Positions 33,156 to 43,222 of a stretch of 44,343 nucleotides of DNA are shown piece by piece. The stretch comes from Oehlia diaphana. Taxonomy: Eukaryota; Glomeromycota; Glomeromycetes; Glomerales; Glomeraceae. Made by a program: the position numbers and the translations under genes. How positions within the stretch are numbered: the stretch's first letter is position 1; each line of letters starts with the position of its first letter. Location: contig QZLH01000140.1 of assembly GCA_003833135.1 (NCBI GenBank), forward strand, positions 71,115 to 115,457. Reading direction: 5' to 3'. The notes under the pieces were generated by a model. It saw only the letters and a list, made by a program, of their open reading frames with translations. It did not search any database and had not been told where the DNA came from.

Positions 33156-34345
33156 ATGGAACCTGTAGAGTACGATGAAACCATACACCCAGTAGTATGG
33201 TTAAATAAGATTAAATCATGTTGTTATAAAAATCAAATTACAAAAAAGGAAGATATTATGGAATTTTGTAAATCCATGGTTCATCCTTCGATTGACGTAT
33301 CTAAAGCAAGTACCTTTGACGAAATTTTAAATATTTTAAAAACTGATGCTCTTTTTACCTTATTTAAATATTCCGTTGAAGAAAAATTACAAAAATTAAA
33401 ATTTAATCCAAAAAATGAGGATCATGTTCAATTTATTAGTATATTTAGAAAATATTGTTATGAAGCAGAAATTAGTGATGTGGAAAGACAGAAAAAATTA
33501 TTACTAAAGAAATTATCTAAAGATTCTTTGGAATATTATTTTATTAATAATAATTTAGAGAAAATCAATTCATTAAATGATTTAGTCGTATACTTTAATC
33601 AAAGCTTTTTAGAACAACGAAAATTGATTCGTTTTGGTTCATGCGTCTCTCTAAAACATGTCGCAACTGGAAAATATTTAACCAGTTGTAATGTGCATTA
33701 TAAAATGGGCTCTAATAGATCTATTGTATGTAATAATCTTATCATATTTTTTTTTTATAATTTAATGTTAAAAAAATTATATCGATTAAGGTTTTCGCTA
33801 GCCAAACTCTATCCAATCCGAATTCTTTATGGATCGTTTCAGATTTTGAAAATGGAAGCAATCCGATTATTTATGGAAAAAGCAAAGTATATTTTTTAAA
33901 TAAAGGTGTTAACGAAAGCATGGTTATATCTAATAATTACAAATCGCCTTCAACTGGAAATTGGGAAGGTACAGTACACCTAGCATATTCAGTCATTTAT
34001 TAGAATTATTATGTTAATTAATTATTTTTTCATATTACAGTAAGTTGTACTCGTAATCGATATAGGCATTTGATAGAAAGTAATTCAACAAATAACAATG
34101 ATACTTATATAAAATCGAAAGAAATAATAAATATACGTGATTTGGATGACGACTTTATATTACGTAGTCATGAATTTACTTTTACTATTGATAATGAAAC
34201 ATATCAAGAAGTTGTTGGGCATGGAGGAAGAATTGACGGGAATGATAAGGTATAGTGCGTAATTAAAATTGGCCATGTTCTTTTTTATATTATTAAAATG
34301 ATTTTCCCATTTCAGTGGTGTATTGAATTATTTGAAAATGAATAA
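33156..34345 (+). CDS. Gag-like/MIR domain protein, copy 9 (intact)
   Basis: Four exons: 33156-33725, 33791-33968, 34041-34249 and 34316-34345. They encode 328 residues with phases 0, 1, 0. It opens MEPVEYDETIHPVVWL. The Gag-like half contains HPSIDVSKASTFDEI and FISIFRKYCYEAEI. MIR motif 1 is LKHVATGKYLTSC; exon 2 ends SPSTGNWEG; motif 3 is FILRSHEFTFT with YQEVVGHGGR. The last exon reads WCIELFENE. Exon 2 is a few codons shorter than in copy 7 (the loop after LWIVS). Intron 1 reads open in the exon frame for some distance, so an unspliced message would give a longer product with an unrelated tail. Confidence 0.92.
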
Positions 34346-34766
34346 CTCTAATTGCCGTAATTTTATTGAACAAACCTAATTATATTAATTCATATTTATT
34401 GTGAAATATTGATTAACTTTTTTTTAAAATAATAAATTTTTTGATAAACCAATTTTAATCGTGGTGACAAAATTCATAAGTAATATCGTTCTAGTGTTTT
34501 TATAATTGATCACATCAACTAATTATCATGAGTGATATAGTGTAGTGAGTGACCTCAAAATGACTAAATGAGTTTCGTAAGTTTACTCGTCCTAATTCTG
34601 ACCTACTTTTAGCTTCACAATATATGACATATATGACAAAATGTCATTTCGATGTCATTTCTGCGGACTTTAGGATGGTTAGTTTGATTACATCACATAG
34701 TCTTGATATAGCAAATGGCAACCAACAGACCTTAATTATATCAATGACTGTAATACAAATAGTTTA

Positions 34767-34774
34767 TATAAATA
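34767..34774 (+). promoter_or_regulatory. TATA box of copy 10
   Basis: TATAAATA within ATACAAATAGTTTATATAAATAGG, written here in overlapping parts: TACAAAT, then TTATATAAATAGG. It lies 100 bases from the ATG at 34867 because a poly-A tract separates the two. Confidence 0.6.
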
Positions 34775-34783
34775 GGTGGATAA

Positions 34784-34786
<3 letters not shown>

Positions 34787-34857
<71 letters not shown>
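34787..34857. repeat. 71-base pure poly-A tract
   Basis: An uninterrupted run of 71 A's between the TATA box and the start codon of copy 10, followed by TTTAAAATC and the ATG. No target-site duplication or retro-inserted sequence is evident beside it. The tract length may be inexact in assembly. Confidence 0.9.
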
Positions 34858-34860
<3 letters not shown>

Positions 34861-34866
34861 AAAATC

Positions 34867-36070
34867 ATGGAACTTGTAAAATACGATGAAAAAATACATC
34901 CAGAAGTATGGTTAAATAATATTAAAATATTTTGTTATAAAAATCAAATTACGAAAGATAGAGATATTCTAGAATTTTGTAAATCAATGATTCATCCTTC
35001 GATTAACGTATCTAAAGCGAATACCTTTGAAGAAATTTTAAATATTTTAAAAACTGATACTCTCTTTACCTTATTTAAATATTCCGTTAAAGAAAAATTA
35101 CAAATGTTAAAATTTGATCCCGAAGATGAGGATCATACTCAATTCATTAATATATTTAGAGAGTATTGTTATGAAGCAGAAATTAATGATGTGAAGGAAC
35201 AAAAAAGATTATTATTAAAGAAATTTTCTAAAGATTCTTTTTATTATTATTTTATTAATAATAATTTAGAAAAAATCAGATCTTTAAATGATTTAATCAT
35301 ATATTTTAATCAAAGCGTTTTAAGAAAACGAAAATTAATTCATTTTGGTTCACGTATTACTTTAAGACATGACTTAACTAGAAGATATTTGACGAGTTGT
35401 GATGTACGGTATATAACGGGTTCTACAAATAATATTGTACGTAAGTTTTCTTGTAAATATTTTTTTTTTAATTCATTTTAATATTAAATTATATTTATTA
35501 AAGGTTTACGCTAATCGAACTTTATTCGATCCAAATTCTTTATGGATCGTTTTGGACCCTGATCAAAAAAATGGAGGTAATCCGATTACTTATGGAAGTA
35601 AAATTTGTTTAATGAACGAAGCTACCGATAAAAATTTGATAATATCCAATGAATCTAAATCTCCTTCAACTGGAAATTGGGAAGGTACAATACTTTATAT
35701 AGATTGTTTAATTATTTATAAAATTATAAATATGTAATAATCAATAATAACTTATATATTACAGTAAGCTGTTCCGATGCTTATTATAATCCGTATTTTA
35801 TAAATAGTGATTCAACAAATAACAATAAAATTTTTATAAAATCGAAAGAGATAATAAATCTACGTGACGAGGTAGACAACTTTATATTACACAGTCATGC
35901 ATTTCCTTTTACTATTGATAATGAAACATATCAGGAAGTTGTGGGACATGAAGGAAGAATTGATTTGAACGATATGGTAAAGTATCATTGATTATGGTAT
36001 TTTTTTTACTTTAATTTTCTAAATTTTTAATTTAATACAGTGGTGTATTGAACTGTATGAAAGTAAATAA
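34867..36070 (+). CDS. Gag-like/MIR domain protein, copy 10 (intact, altered motif 1)
   Basis: Four exons: 34867-35436, 35504-35684, 35765-35976 and 36041-36070. They encode 330 residues with phases 0, 1, 0. The exon 1 donor is GTACGT; an alternative GTAAGT lies four bases on but breaks the frame. The Gag-like half (KYDEKIHPEVWL, then FINIFREYCYEAEI) is typical. MIR motif 1 is degenerate: LRHDLTRRYLTSC replaces LKHVATGKYLTSC, losing the TGK turn. Motif 2 (ICLMNEATDKNLIIS) and motif 3 (FILHSHAFPFT with YQEVVGHEGR) remain. The last exon reads WCIELYESK. It still has a full open frame, so it is either diverging in ligand preference or early in decay. Confidence 0.9.
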
Positions 36071-36912
36071 TTTGAAGAGGACTCATATATAATGGAATAT
36101 AGTGGATATTGTATATTGGTTTTTTTATCAGGATTATAGATAATACAAATTTATTAAGAGATACATTATTAAAAGATGCTTTGTTACTTAATATTAGTTC
36201 AAATTCTCGGGAAGGTGATATATATAAAAATCTTATATATAAATAAATGCCTTTTGCATTTGCCTTTTATAATAGTAACAACATGGAAGCTATTTTGGTT
36301 TTATTAATATGTAATGATTAATTCGTACTGACTACGAAGATTCCCTTTCGGCTTCCTTTATTAATGGAATAATACGTGGATAAAAAATTTTAATTCTGAT
36401 AGAATTAAGCTAATTCTGGTTAATTTTGGCCATGTTCCATTCGGATATAATTTCAATTTTTTTTAAATAGGGTATTACCCGGAGTATTTTTATTTTAAGT
36501 TTAAAATAAAGGCGTATATTCTCCGGACATCCAATTGGATATCTGTCCAAATCCAATTATATTAATTGTCGTCCAAACTAAAAAATGGAATTAAATTCCA
36601 TCAGCAGTATAATTTAGTATGAGGTACAGTACAATGCAATTATGTAGAGGACGACACTATGCGTATTAATCGTATCATCCGTTTCATGGCGCAGCGAAAC
36701 TTTTGTCACGAAAATTCACGTGACATTTTTGTCGTGAATTTCTTTTTCAGCTATTTGTCGCATATTTGTCACGTGGGGCGCTCTTTTTACGATGATTACT
36801 CGGAGTTTTATATTCCGTTGTGGTACCAATGATACCATTGTACCAATACACGTTACCATATATATATATTGAACAATAAATGTTTATGTTCAATAAACTA
36901 TGCTTCTTTACG
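36071..36912. other. Intergenic region upstream of copy 11
   Basis: No gene. The 36700-36775 stretch has four TTTGTC(A)CG-type words on both strands. A short hairpin (TGGTACCAAT..ATTGTACCA) is near 36819-36845. TATATATATATTG at about 36858 is the likely TATA region of copy 11. Confidence 0.55.
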
Positions 36913-38190
36913 ATGGAACCTGAAATATACAATGGAACTGGGCATCCAGAAGTGTGGTTAAATAAATTAAAATCATTCTGTTATCAAAATAATATTACAA
37001 TAGATGAAAATATATTAAAATTTTGCAAAACGTTAATTCATCCGTCGATTAATGTTTCTGAAGCAAATTCTTTTAATGAAGTTATAAATATTATAAAATC
37101 AGATATTTCTTTTGAATCTTATAAAAATTCTGTCAAAAGAAGATTAAAAAGATTAAAATTTGACAATGATAAATTTAAAAATGAAGAAGAAATTTTAAAA
37201 AATTTAAATAATTTTCATCAACTTTGTTATGAAGCAGAAATTAATGAATTTGAAGAACAAAAGAGATTATTTATGAATGCATTATCAACATGTTCTATTC
37301 AACATAGATTTATTTATGATAATTTAAAAAATATTAATTCAATGAAAGAATTATTAAAATATTTTGATCAAAGTTTATTAAAAGAAAAAATTAATAATGG
37401 TTCATGTATTGCTTTAAAACATGTTGCAACTGGAAAATATTTATCTTGTTGTGGTGATATAAAATATCAAAAAGGTTCAAAATGTCCAATTGTTAGTAGT
37501 AATAACTTGTATATACTGTATATAACATTGTATTTATTTATTATTATTATTAATAATTTATTTGTTGACTAATAATTCTTAAAAAAATTTTAGGTATTTG
37601 TGGAACAAACATTTCTTGTACTTAATTCTATATGGGTTATTTCCACAGCTGATAAATTACCAGATAAGCCTTCTGAATCTGAACCTGTATTGTACGGAAA
37701 TACTTTTTATTTGTTTCATAAAACCACTGGAAAAAAGGTAGATATAGACCAAAGTTATAAATCTCCTGTAACTCAAAATGCTGAAGGTATGTATAAATGT
37801 GTACATTTTTGTTTATTATTTTATCCATAAATAAATAATATGTATATATATATATATTGTATTACATTATAGTATCCATTACATCCTTTAAGAATGAGAC
37901 AAGATGTCAACTCATGGCGACTAATTCAGCAAAAAATAATAATGATTGTATACTATCAAAAGATATAATTACTTTGAAGAATTCTGGAAATTATATTTTA
38001 CGAAGCCATGAATTCACATTTACCAATGATAATAAAACTTATCAAGAAGTTGTCGGTCATAATGAAAGAATTGATGGAAATGATGAGGTATGTTTATTTG
38101 TTAAAGTTTTATAAATATTTTTACTATATCATTGAAATTATAATTAAAATTTTATAGTGGTGTATTGAATTGGTTGAAGATGGCATTTAG
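36913..38190 (+). CDS. Gag-like/MIR domain protein, copy 11 (intact)
   Basis: Four exons: 36913-37491, 37594-37786, 37873-38087 and 38158-38190. They encode 339 residues with phases 0, 1, 0. The ATG at 36913 (MEPEIYNGTGHPEVWLNKL) matches the family start; an upstream in-frame ATG at 36880 would add 11 residues. The Gag-like half contains HPSINVSEANSFNEV and LNNFHQLCYEAEI. MIR motif 1 is LKHVATGKYLSCC; motif 2 is FYLFHKTTGKKVDID with SPVTQNAE; motif 3 is YILRSHEFTFT with YQEVVGHNER. The last exon reads WCIELVEDGI. Its MIR half is closer to copy 4 than to adjacent copies 7-10, so it predates the 1.7-kb array. Confidence 0.92.
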
Positions 38191-38460
38191 CAAATTTATG
38201 ATTAAATTATACATTGTAGTTAATTATGAACAAATGTAACGGTAAATTAATTGGTATAGTTTTATTATATTTATTCACGTGTAACTTATTTCACTTCAGT
38301 GGAATTAAGCGATAAGAATATTAATAAATTATAGTTATTATTAACATATTAACATTAATTTACTATTAACGTTATTAACGTTTTTACGAATTATAAAATA
38401 TAATTAGATAAAATTTCCACTAAATAATAGCTACTCGACAATGCTATAAATAAAGCTATT

Positions 38461-38641
38461 GTTCAGTCGATTAGGAATATGCGGGATTTTACTAACCGAT
38501 ATTTTTATGAAACATCCAATATTGAAATCAGTATTAGTAATGTTAATTCCTATTTGTTACCGCAGTATTCCTAATGACCGAACTATAACTCAGTTATTGG
38601 ATGGGAATATCGGTCTTCGACCGATATCCCATCCAATAACT
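38461..38641. mobile_element. Fold-back / MITE-like inverted-repeat element
   Basis: Two nested inverted repeats. Outer arms at 38461-38484 (GTTCAGTCGATTAGGAATAT, GCGG) and 38560-38583 are imperfect reverse complements. A near-perfect hairpin at 38592-38641 pairs AGTTATTGGATGGGAATATC, GGTC with its complement over a TTC loop, with one bulged base. The word CCGATATT plus CATCCAATA recurs at 38499-38524, so the hairpin arm is present three times. No coding capacity. It is probably a non-autonomous DNA transposon or a palindromic insertion. Confidence 0.6.
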
Positions 38642-38650
38642 ATTTATTAG

Positions 38651-39002
38651 TATACAATAGTTTCATTAATCCTAAAATTACAGTACATATCTCTATTAAA
38701 ATGCATAATATCAAGGGAAATTTTATACTTTTTTTGATTTATATATTCGTTATATTTTTGATCTAATGTTTTATATTATGCTTCTATTTTGACATAAATA
38801 TCGCGTAATGCATATTATATTTCACTCTCGATAAATGTACTTTATTATTTTTATCAGATATTTAATCGGATAGCGCAAAGTATTTTTTGTTGCACCAAAT
38901 AACTAATTGAAAGTGATTTATTATTTACACGTGTAATAGTTTTATTCGAATGTTTCAGGTTATCTATAAATATCAGCTTTAACTTAAAGTGAAAAGGCCC
39001 GT
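38651..39002. other. Intergenic spacer
   Basis: AT-rich sequence without a recognisable gene. It contains an ACACGTGT palindrome near 38927 and nothing else I can name. Confidence 0.5.
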
Positions 39003-39840
39003 ATGGCTGCAATTGCGTAAATTCCACAAAACATAGCCACCTTCTACACCTACTAGGAAGATCAATTATTTTTGAAATCTTTCACATGTTCACATAAATA
39101 AAGTTAAAATAAATAAAAAGAAAAAATCAATCAATAATATATATAGCGACTGAACTTCTCTCTCTTCTTTCTTGCATTCTAGTGATTTATTTCTTTATAT
39201 GTGAATAATTAATGGACTAAATTAATGATTCTAATTTATACAAAATTTATGTTTTATAGATCAAAGATGAAATAATTTTATTCGACATTTTGCCATCCGT
39301 AAGGATAGGTTACCTTAACCAATTAAATTTTATTTGGAAGTTTATGAAATTAAAAAAAAAGCCTTAAAAAAAGAAAACCATGAATACTTGTAATAAAGTG
39401 TTGTGTAGCAGTTTAATGAATTATACAAAGCATAGCCACCTGGAATGAAAGATCAAAAATCCTTCAGCCTTTCACATGTTAATAATGATAATGATCGCAA
39501 TAGATTACCTTCTTACCATAGATAATTTAGCAGTTCTATTGGTTGTTTTCATGCTAGATAATAGTTCGAAAAATAATTTTATTCACATCATTTCTGTAAA
39601 TATGCAAAACCAAATATGTTTTCTTATAATATGAAAGAAATGGATACTAGAAAATATTATTATTAGAAAAATTAAGAAATAAAAAACTAAAATAATCAGT
39701 AATATCTTGAGGCTGTGTAGCTTCAGTAATGTTTCAGTAAATATGAATTATACAGAACACAGCCACTTAGCATTATATAAAAAGATATAAAAAAAAGGGG
39801 GAAGATTAATAATTTTAAAATCATTTACATATTTACGTGC
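39003..39840. repeat. Three diverged copies of a dispersed repeat
   Basis: Related blocks lie at about 39003-39100, 39400-39485 and 39711-39840. Each holds, in order, a TGTGTAGC/TATGGCTGC-like word, AATGAATTATACA.A.CATAGCCACCT (third copy ACAGCCACTT), an A-rich GATCAA/GATTAAT stretch and TCA(T/C)TTCACATGTT. Spacing is about 390 and 320 bases. The GGCTGTGT..ACACAGCC pair in the third copy can form a stem. Origin unknown; degraded transposon ends are possible, since a transposase relic follows. Confidence 0.55.
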
Positions 39841-40061
39841 TCACACTTTTTATAAAATGGTAATACATGAGTACTAATGTATTGCTTGATATGCCTCACT
39901 ACATCATCAAATGGATAGATAATACATATCATACACCTTATCCAAAGATCTTTGATGATCAAATCACCACCATTAAAGACCAGCTTAAGCAGGTCAGCCG
40001 CAACTTTGCAAACAACATTTAAGCAGCCATGACCTTTCAGATTAAAGGCCTTTTCTATCAT
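39825..40061 (-). CDS. Unassigned open frame, possibly transposon-derived
   Basis: 78 codons from Met (40061), containing GCLNVVCKVAADLLKLVF, LIIKDLWIRCMICIIYPF and VVRHIKQYISTHVLPFYKK. The composition is protein-like and less AT-biased than chance frames nearby. Stops lie just upstream of the start. I do not recognise the family. It faces opposite to the adjacent hAT relic, so it may be an independent fragment. Confidence 0.35.
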   Translation of the reverse strand: MIEKAFNLKGHGCLNVVCKVAADLLKLVFNGGDLIIKDLWIRCMICIIYPFDDVVRHIKQYISTHVLPFYKKCEHVNM

Positions 40062-40143
40062 AGACAAATGAGTTCATTACTTTCTTTGGAAATATCATCC
40101 ATTATTAATCTTATTTAGTTTGTCATTTGGTACAACAGACTAG

Positions 40144-40371
40144 AGTTTAAACCAGCTTGAGCGAGTAGATGATACTATACTCGATAAGTCAGTTAGACTG
40201 ACCATTCACTACATAGATTCCGGTTGGAATCTTTGTAATTTTCTTCTTGACATTATTCCTTTTGCAATTAAACATTCTGGAGTAATTATCGCACAAGAAA
40301 TCATGCGTGTCTTAGAAGAATTTAATATTTTCAGCAGGATTATCACACTTACGACTGATACATTGAATTGA
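40144..40371 (+). mobile_element. hAT-family transposase relic
   Basis: An open stretch reads LTIHYIDSGWNLCNFLLDII, then HSGVIIAQEIMRVLEEFNIF and TLTTDTLN. This fits the hAT transposase core: TxHxIDxxWxL, then HxGxxIA, a helix, and the I-T-DN segment. The Asp-Asn of TDN is disturbed (TDT) and a TGA follows at 40369. No upstream BED zinc finger, C-terminal dimerisation segment or terminal inverted repeats are found, so this is a dead internal fragment. Confidence 0.65.
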
Positions 40372-42149
40372 TTTTTCTGGGGCATTCAGTCACAAGTTCT
40401 TATTGATATCATAATTGTGGAACTTGAAATTGAAACTCCATTATGGTCTGTCTCCATTAGGAGTGATAGTTTATATTACAAAGTATTTTTATTTATTAAT
40501 ATTACATTAATACTCATCAGAGATGAATGTAAATTTATACTTCCTTACTTTTAATAAGATAGACAAGAATGCATTGATTTAAAATACATATCATTACTAT
40601 CAATATTCCAATGCCTGAATTCAATAATCAAACAAAAAAAAAGTTGTTTAAATGCTGAAATTAGAGCATATTAGGCTTAAATCAACAAGTTACTATTAAT
40701 GTTTATTTACAAACATTTAACTTATTATACTACATATTTTGATGATTAAATTCATAATTTAATGTTTTCTATATTGTCTTAAGAGTTTATAAAAAAACTA
40801 TAAATAAAATAGAGATGAATCTGATAACTTGATTAAAAATATAATTTTCTTCTCTCATATTTTTATTATATTTTCAAAAAATTATTATATTAAAAATTAC
40901 AACAATCATAATTTATTAAAAGTGATATTATATCATCACCAACTTTGTTATTAAGTACTAATAATTCTAGTTATTTAAGACAAATAATATAAGTATATAT
41001 GAATCACATATAACTTTAAATAGTTAATTTAATATTTTAAATATTTTTTACTTTTTTATTTTTTAAATATTTCACACCATCCTTGATTAAAGCACAAGAA
41101 TATGCAATATGTGGACATATGGATGAAGTCCATGAAAAATTGGCTCCCATTCCGGCAAAATTATGCTGATGGTTAAAAGTTTTTACTGTAAGATATTTAT
41201 TGAAAATTTTCAAGATTTCAAAAGTATTAAATTTTTTATTTTAATATTTTTTAAAAAAATGATACAAAAAAAAAGAGATATCAAAACTTATTACTTTGGA
41301 ATATATATTATGATCCACTTTTCACCAGAGTTAATCAATTACATCACCTTCATTTCACTATATCATCAAACAACTGAAAATCAAGAACATTATACATTCA
41401 GATAAAGTTATCATTTATTAATATGATATATCATACACAAGTATTTTCTCACTTCTCATATGAAGATTCAATTGATCATAATTGATATACTATATTTGAT
41501 TTTCAAAATACACTCTCCTGATATGCATGATTAAAGTATTAACAGAAAATAAAAAAGAACCCATTTTTAAAAATTTATTAAATAATATGCAAAAAAACAA
41601 AAAAATAAAAATAATTCTAAAAAAAATATATAAATTACAAAAATTATTGAAGGAAATTTTTCAAATTTAACAAAGAAATTGAAAAAAAAAATCACATTTA
41701 ATTATTATCTAACTTGTTAAATCTAATGGTTAAGTGAGAAAAAAACTCCATATATACTTATAAAAAAAATGAGGAGCATCAAACAAGGGAAGCCATTTTT
41801 CGTAGAATATATAAATCAGTTGAAGCGATACATATATTCTTAATAACTAATATTGATTTAAATTGGCCATCAAGAAGTGTACAAAATTTTTAAAAAAGGC
41901 AGCAAGTATATTTATTTGACTAGAAGATGCAAACGACCACTAAGTGACGAAGAATGAATATTAATGTCAAGATATTCAATATTAGATAATATGACATAAT
42001 ACATTGTATACATGGAATAAAATAAATAAGACATTTTTAATAATATGAAGGGACATGGAATTTTAAATGTCACTTTTAATATTCCTGATCATAATACAAT
42101 ATTGGAATTTTCAAAGCAAAAATTTGCATCAACAAGATGATACAAATAA
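40372..42149. other. Degenerate AT-rich region
   Basis: No intact gene. A short coding-like patch at about 41066-41164 reads KYFTPSLIKAQEYAICGHMD on the plus strand before stops. The open frame at 41163-41405 is A/T-rich and unsupported. The rest is A/T tracts and probably transposon debris. Confidence 0.4.
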
Positions 42150-42538
42150 ATTGGAAAAAATGTAGAGCGACTAAAGAGAAAGAATTTTTGTTTAGAACAG
42201 AATAAGTGGTATGCAGAAGAGCTATATTCTCAAGCAAAAATTTCTCTGCAGAATTATGGGTTACTCTTAACAAAGAAGAAATATAATTCATCCCACTAGC
42301 AGTTAGCAAAATAAAAAAGGACTTTCAGGATGTAAATGAATGGTATTTAAAAGCAGTACAAAAGAATTTTAAGATGTGCAGGCAGAAGTTCTCCATCAAA
42401 GAAAAGTTAAAAGAAAATATTGTTTAGAAATAAAAAAATTTAGAAATAGAAAAATTAAATGCAGAACTCTACTTTTAAACTAAAAATTCTCTAAGTAATT
42501 ATGGTATCAATATTAATGAAGAGAAAATAACCAATTAG
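42150..42538 (+). pseudogene. Decayed coding region with a duplicated coiled-coil motif
   Basis: The plus strand 42150-42299 reads a charged helix (NVERLKRKNFCLEQNKW) then YAEELYSQAKISLQNYG. At about 42433-42538 a related piece reads NLEIEKLNAELYF, a stop, then TKNSLSNYGININEE. Shared pattern: AELY..(A/T)K.SL.NYG. Stops and shifts separate the two. It is probably an old protein with a repeated coiled-coil/ELY motif, now broken; family not recognised. Confidence 0.4.
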
Positions 42539-43033
42539 TAAATGGTATTTACACAACCAATAGAATGTATTGATATTTATAATATCACTATATATTGCTA
42601 CTACTACTATGCACCAGAAGATCAGAATTTAGGATTATTAGAGAATCCCAGATTTAGAGAATTTTGGCAATTCGTTATTTTACCCAGGTAGTACACAAAA
42701 TACTATACGAATTTTTAGGAAATTACAGCGACAACTTCTCAGTCCTTGAATAATATTAGCATTTCTGATCTTGATAGATTGGCATTTATAGTTTGAAGAT
42801 TAGTATGAAAAATAGCTATATGATTATAGATATATAAAGTATCTAAAAAATATTATTATTGTTAAAGATTCTATAATGTGGCTGCTATTGCTTCTGCTGT
42901 TGCTATTATCACTTCTATTACTAATTAAATGAAAATATCATCTTGGTATCAGATCAGAAGAAAAGTATAGAAAGTCAAAGTACATTAAGAGAAAATCTAT
43001 AGAATGATTCTATTCTAATTTCAAATATTATGA

Positions 43034-43222
43034 ATAATATTATTATACCTCTATCTAGTGGAACATACTATCAACATCTGGAATATTGTTGACTTCCTAA
43101 ACCGATGCGGTATAGAACCGTATGATGCAAAGATAGACAGATATATAAAAAGTCTCAAAGCCATCACTGACGAGCAAAGATATTTGAATATAATAAGTAT
43201 ATTGATGAAACATGTGAAATAG
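43034..43222 (+). pseudogene. Unassigned exon-like fragment
   Basis: An open stretch of 62 codons without an initiator Met, including NIVDFLNRCGIEPYDAK, RYIKSLKAITDEQRY and LNIISILMKHVK before TAG. The composition is that of a globular helical protein. No splice acceptor or partner exon was identified with confidence. Confidence 0.3.

Noticed and set aside
34787..34857. Retroposed gene tail
   Set aside because: The A tract precedes copy 10, which has introns, and nothing retrogene-like lies on its 5' side.
38461..38641. CRISPR-like array
   Set aside because: Inverted, not regularly spaced direct repeats, in a eukaryotic context; better explained as a fold-back element.
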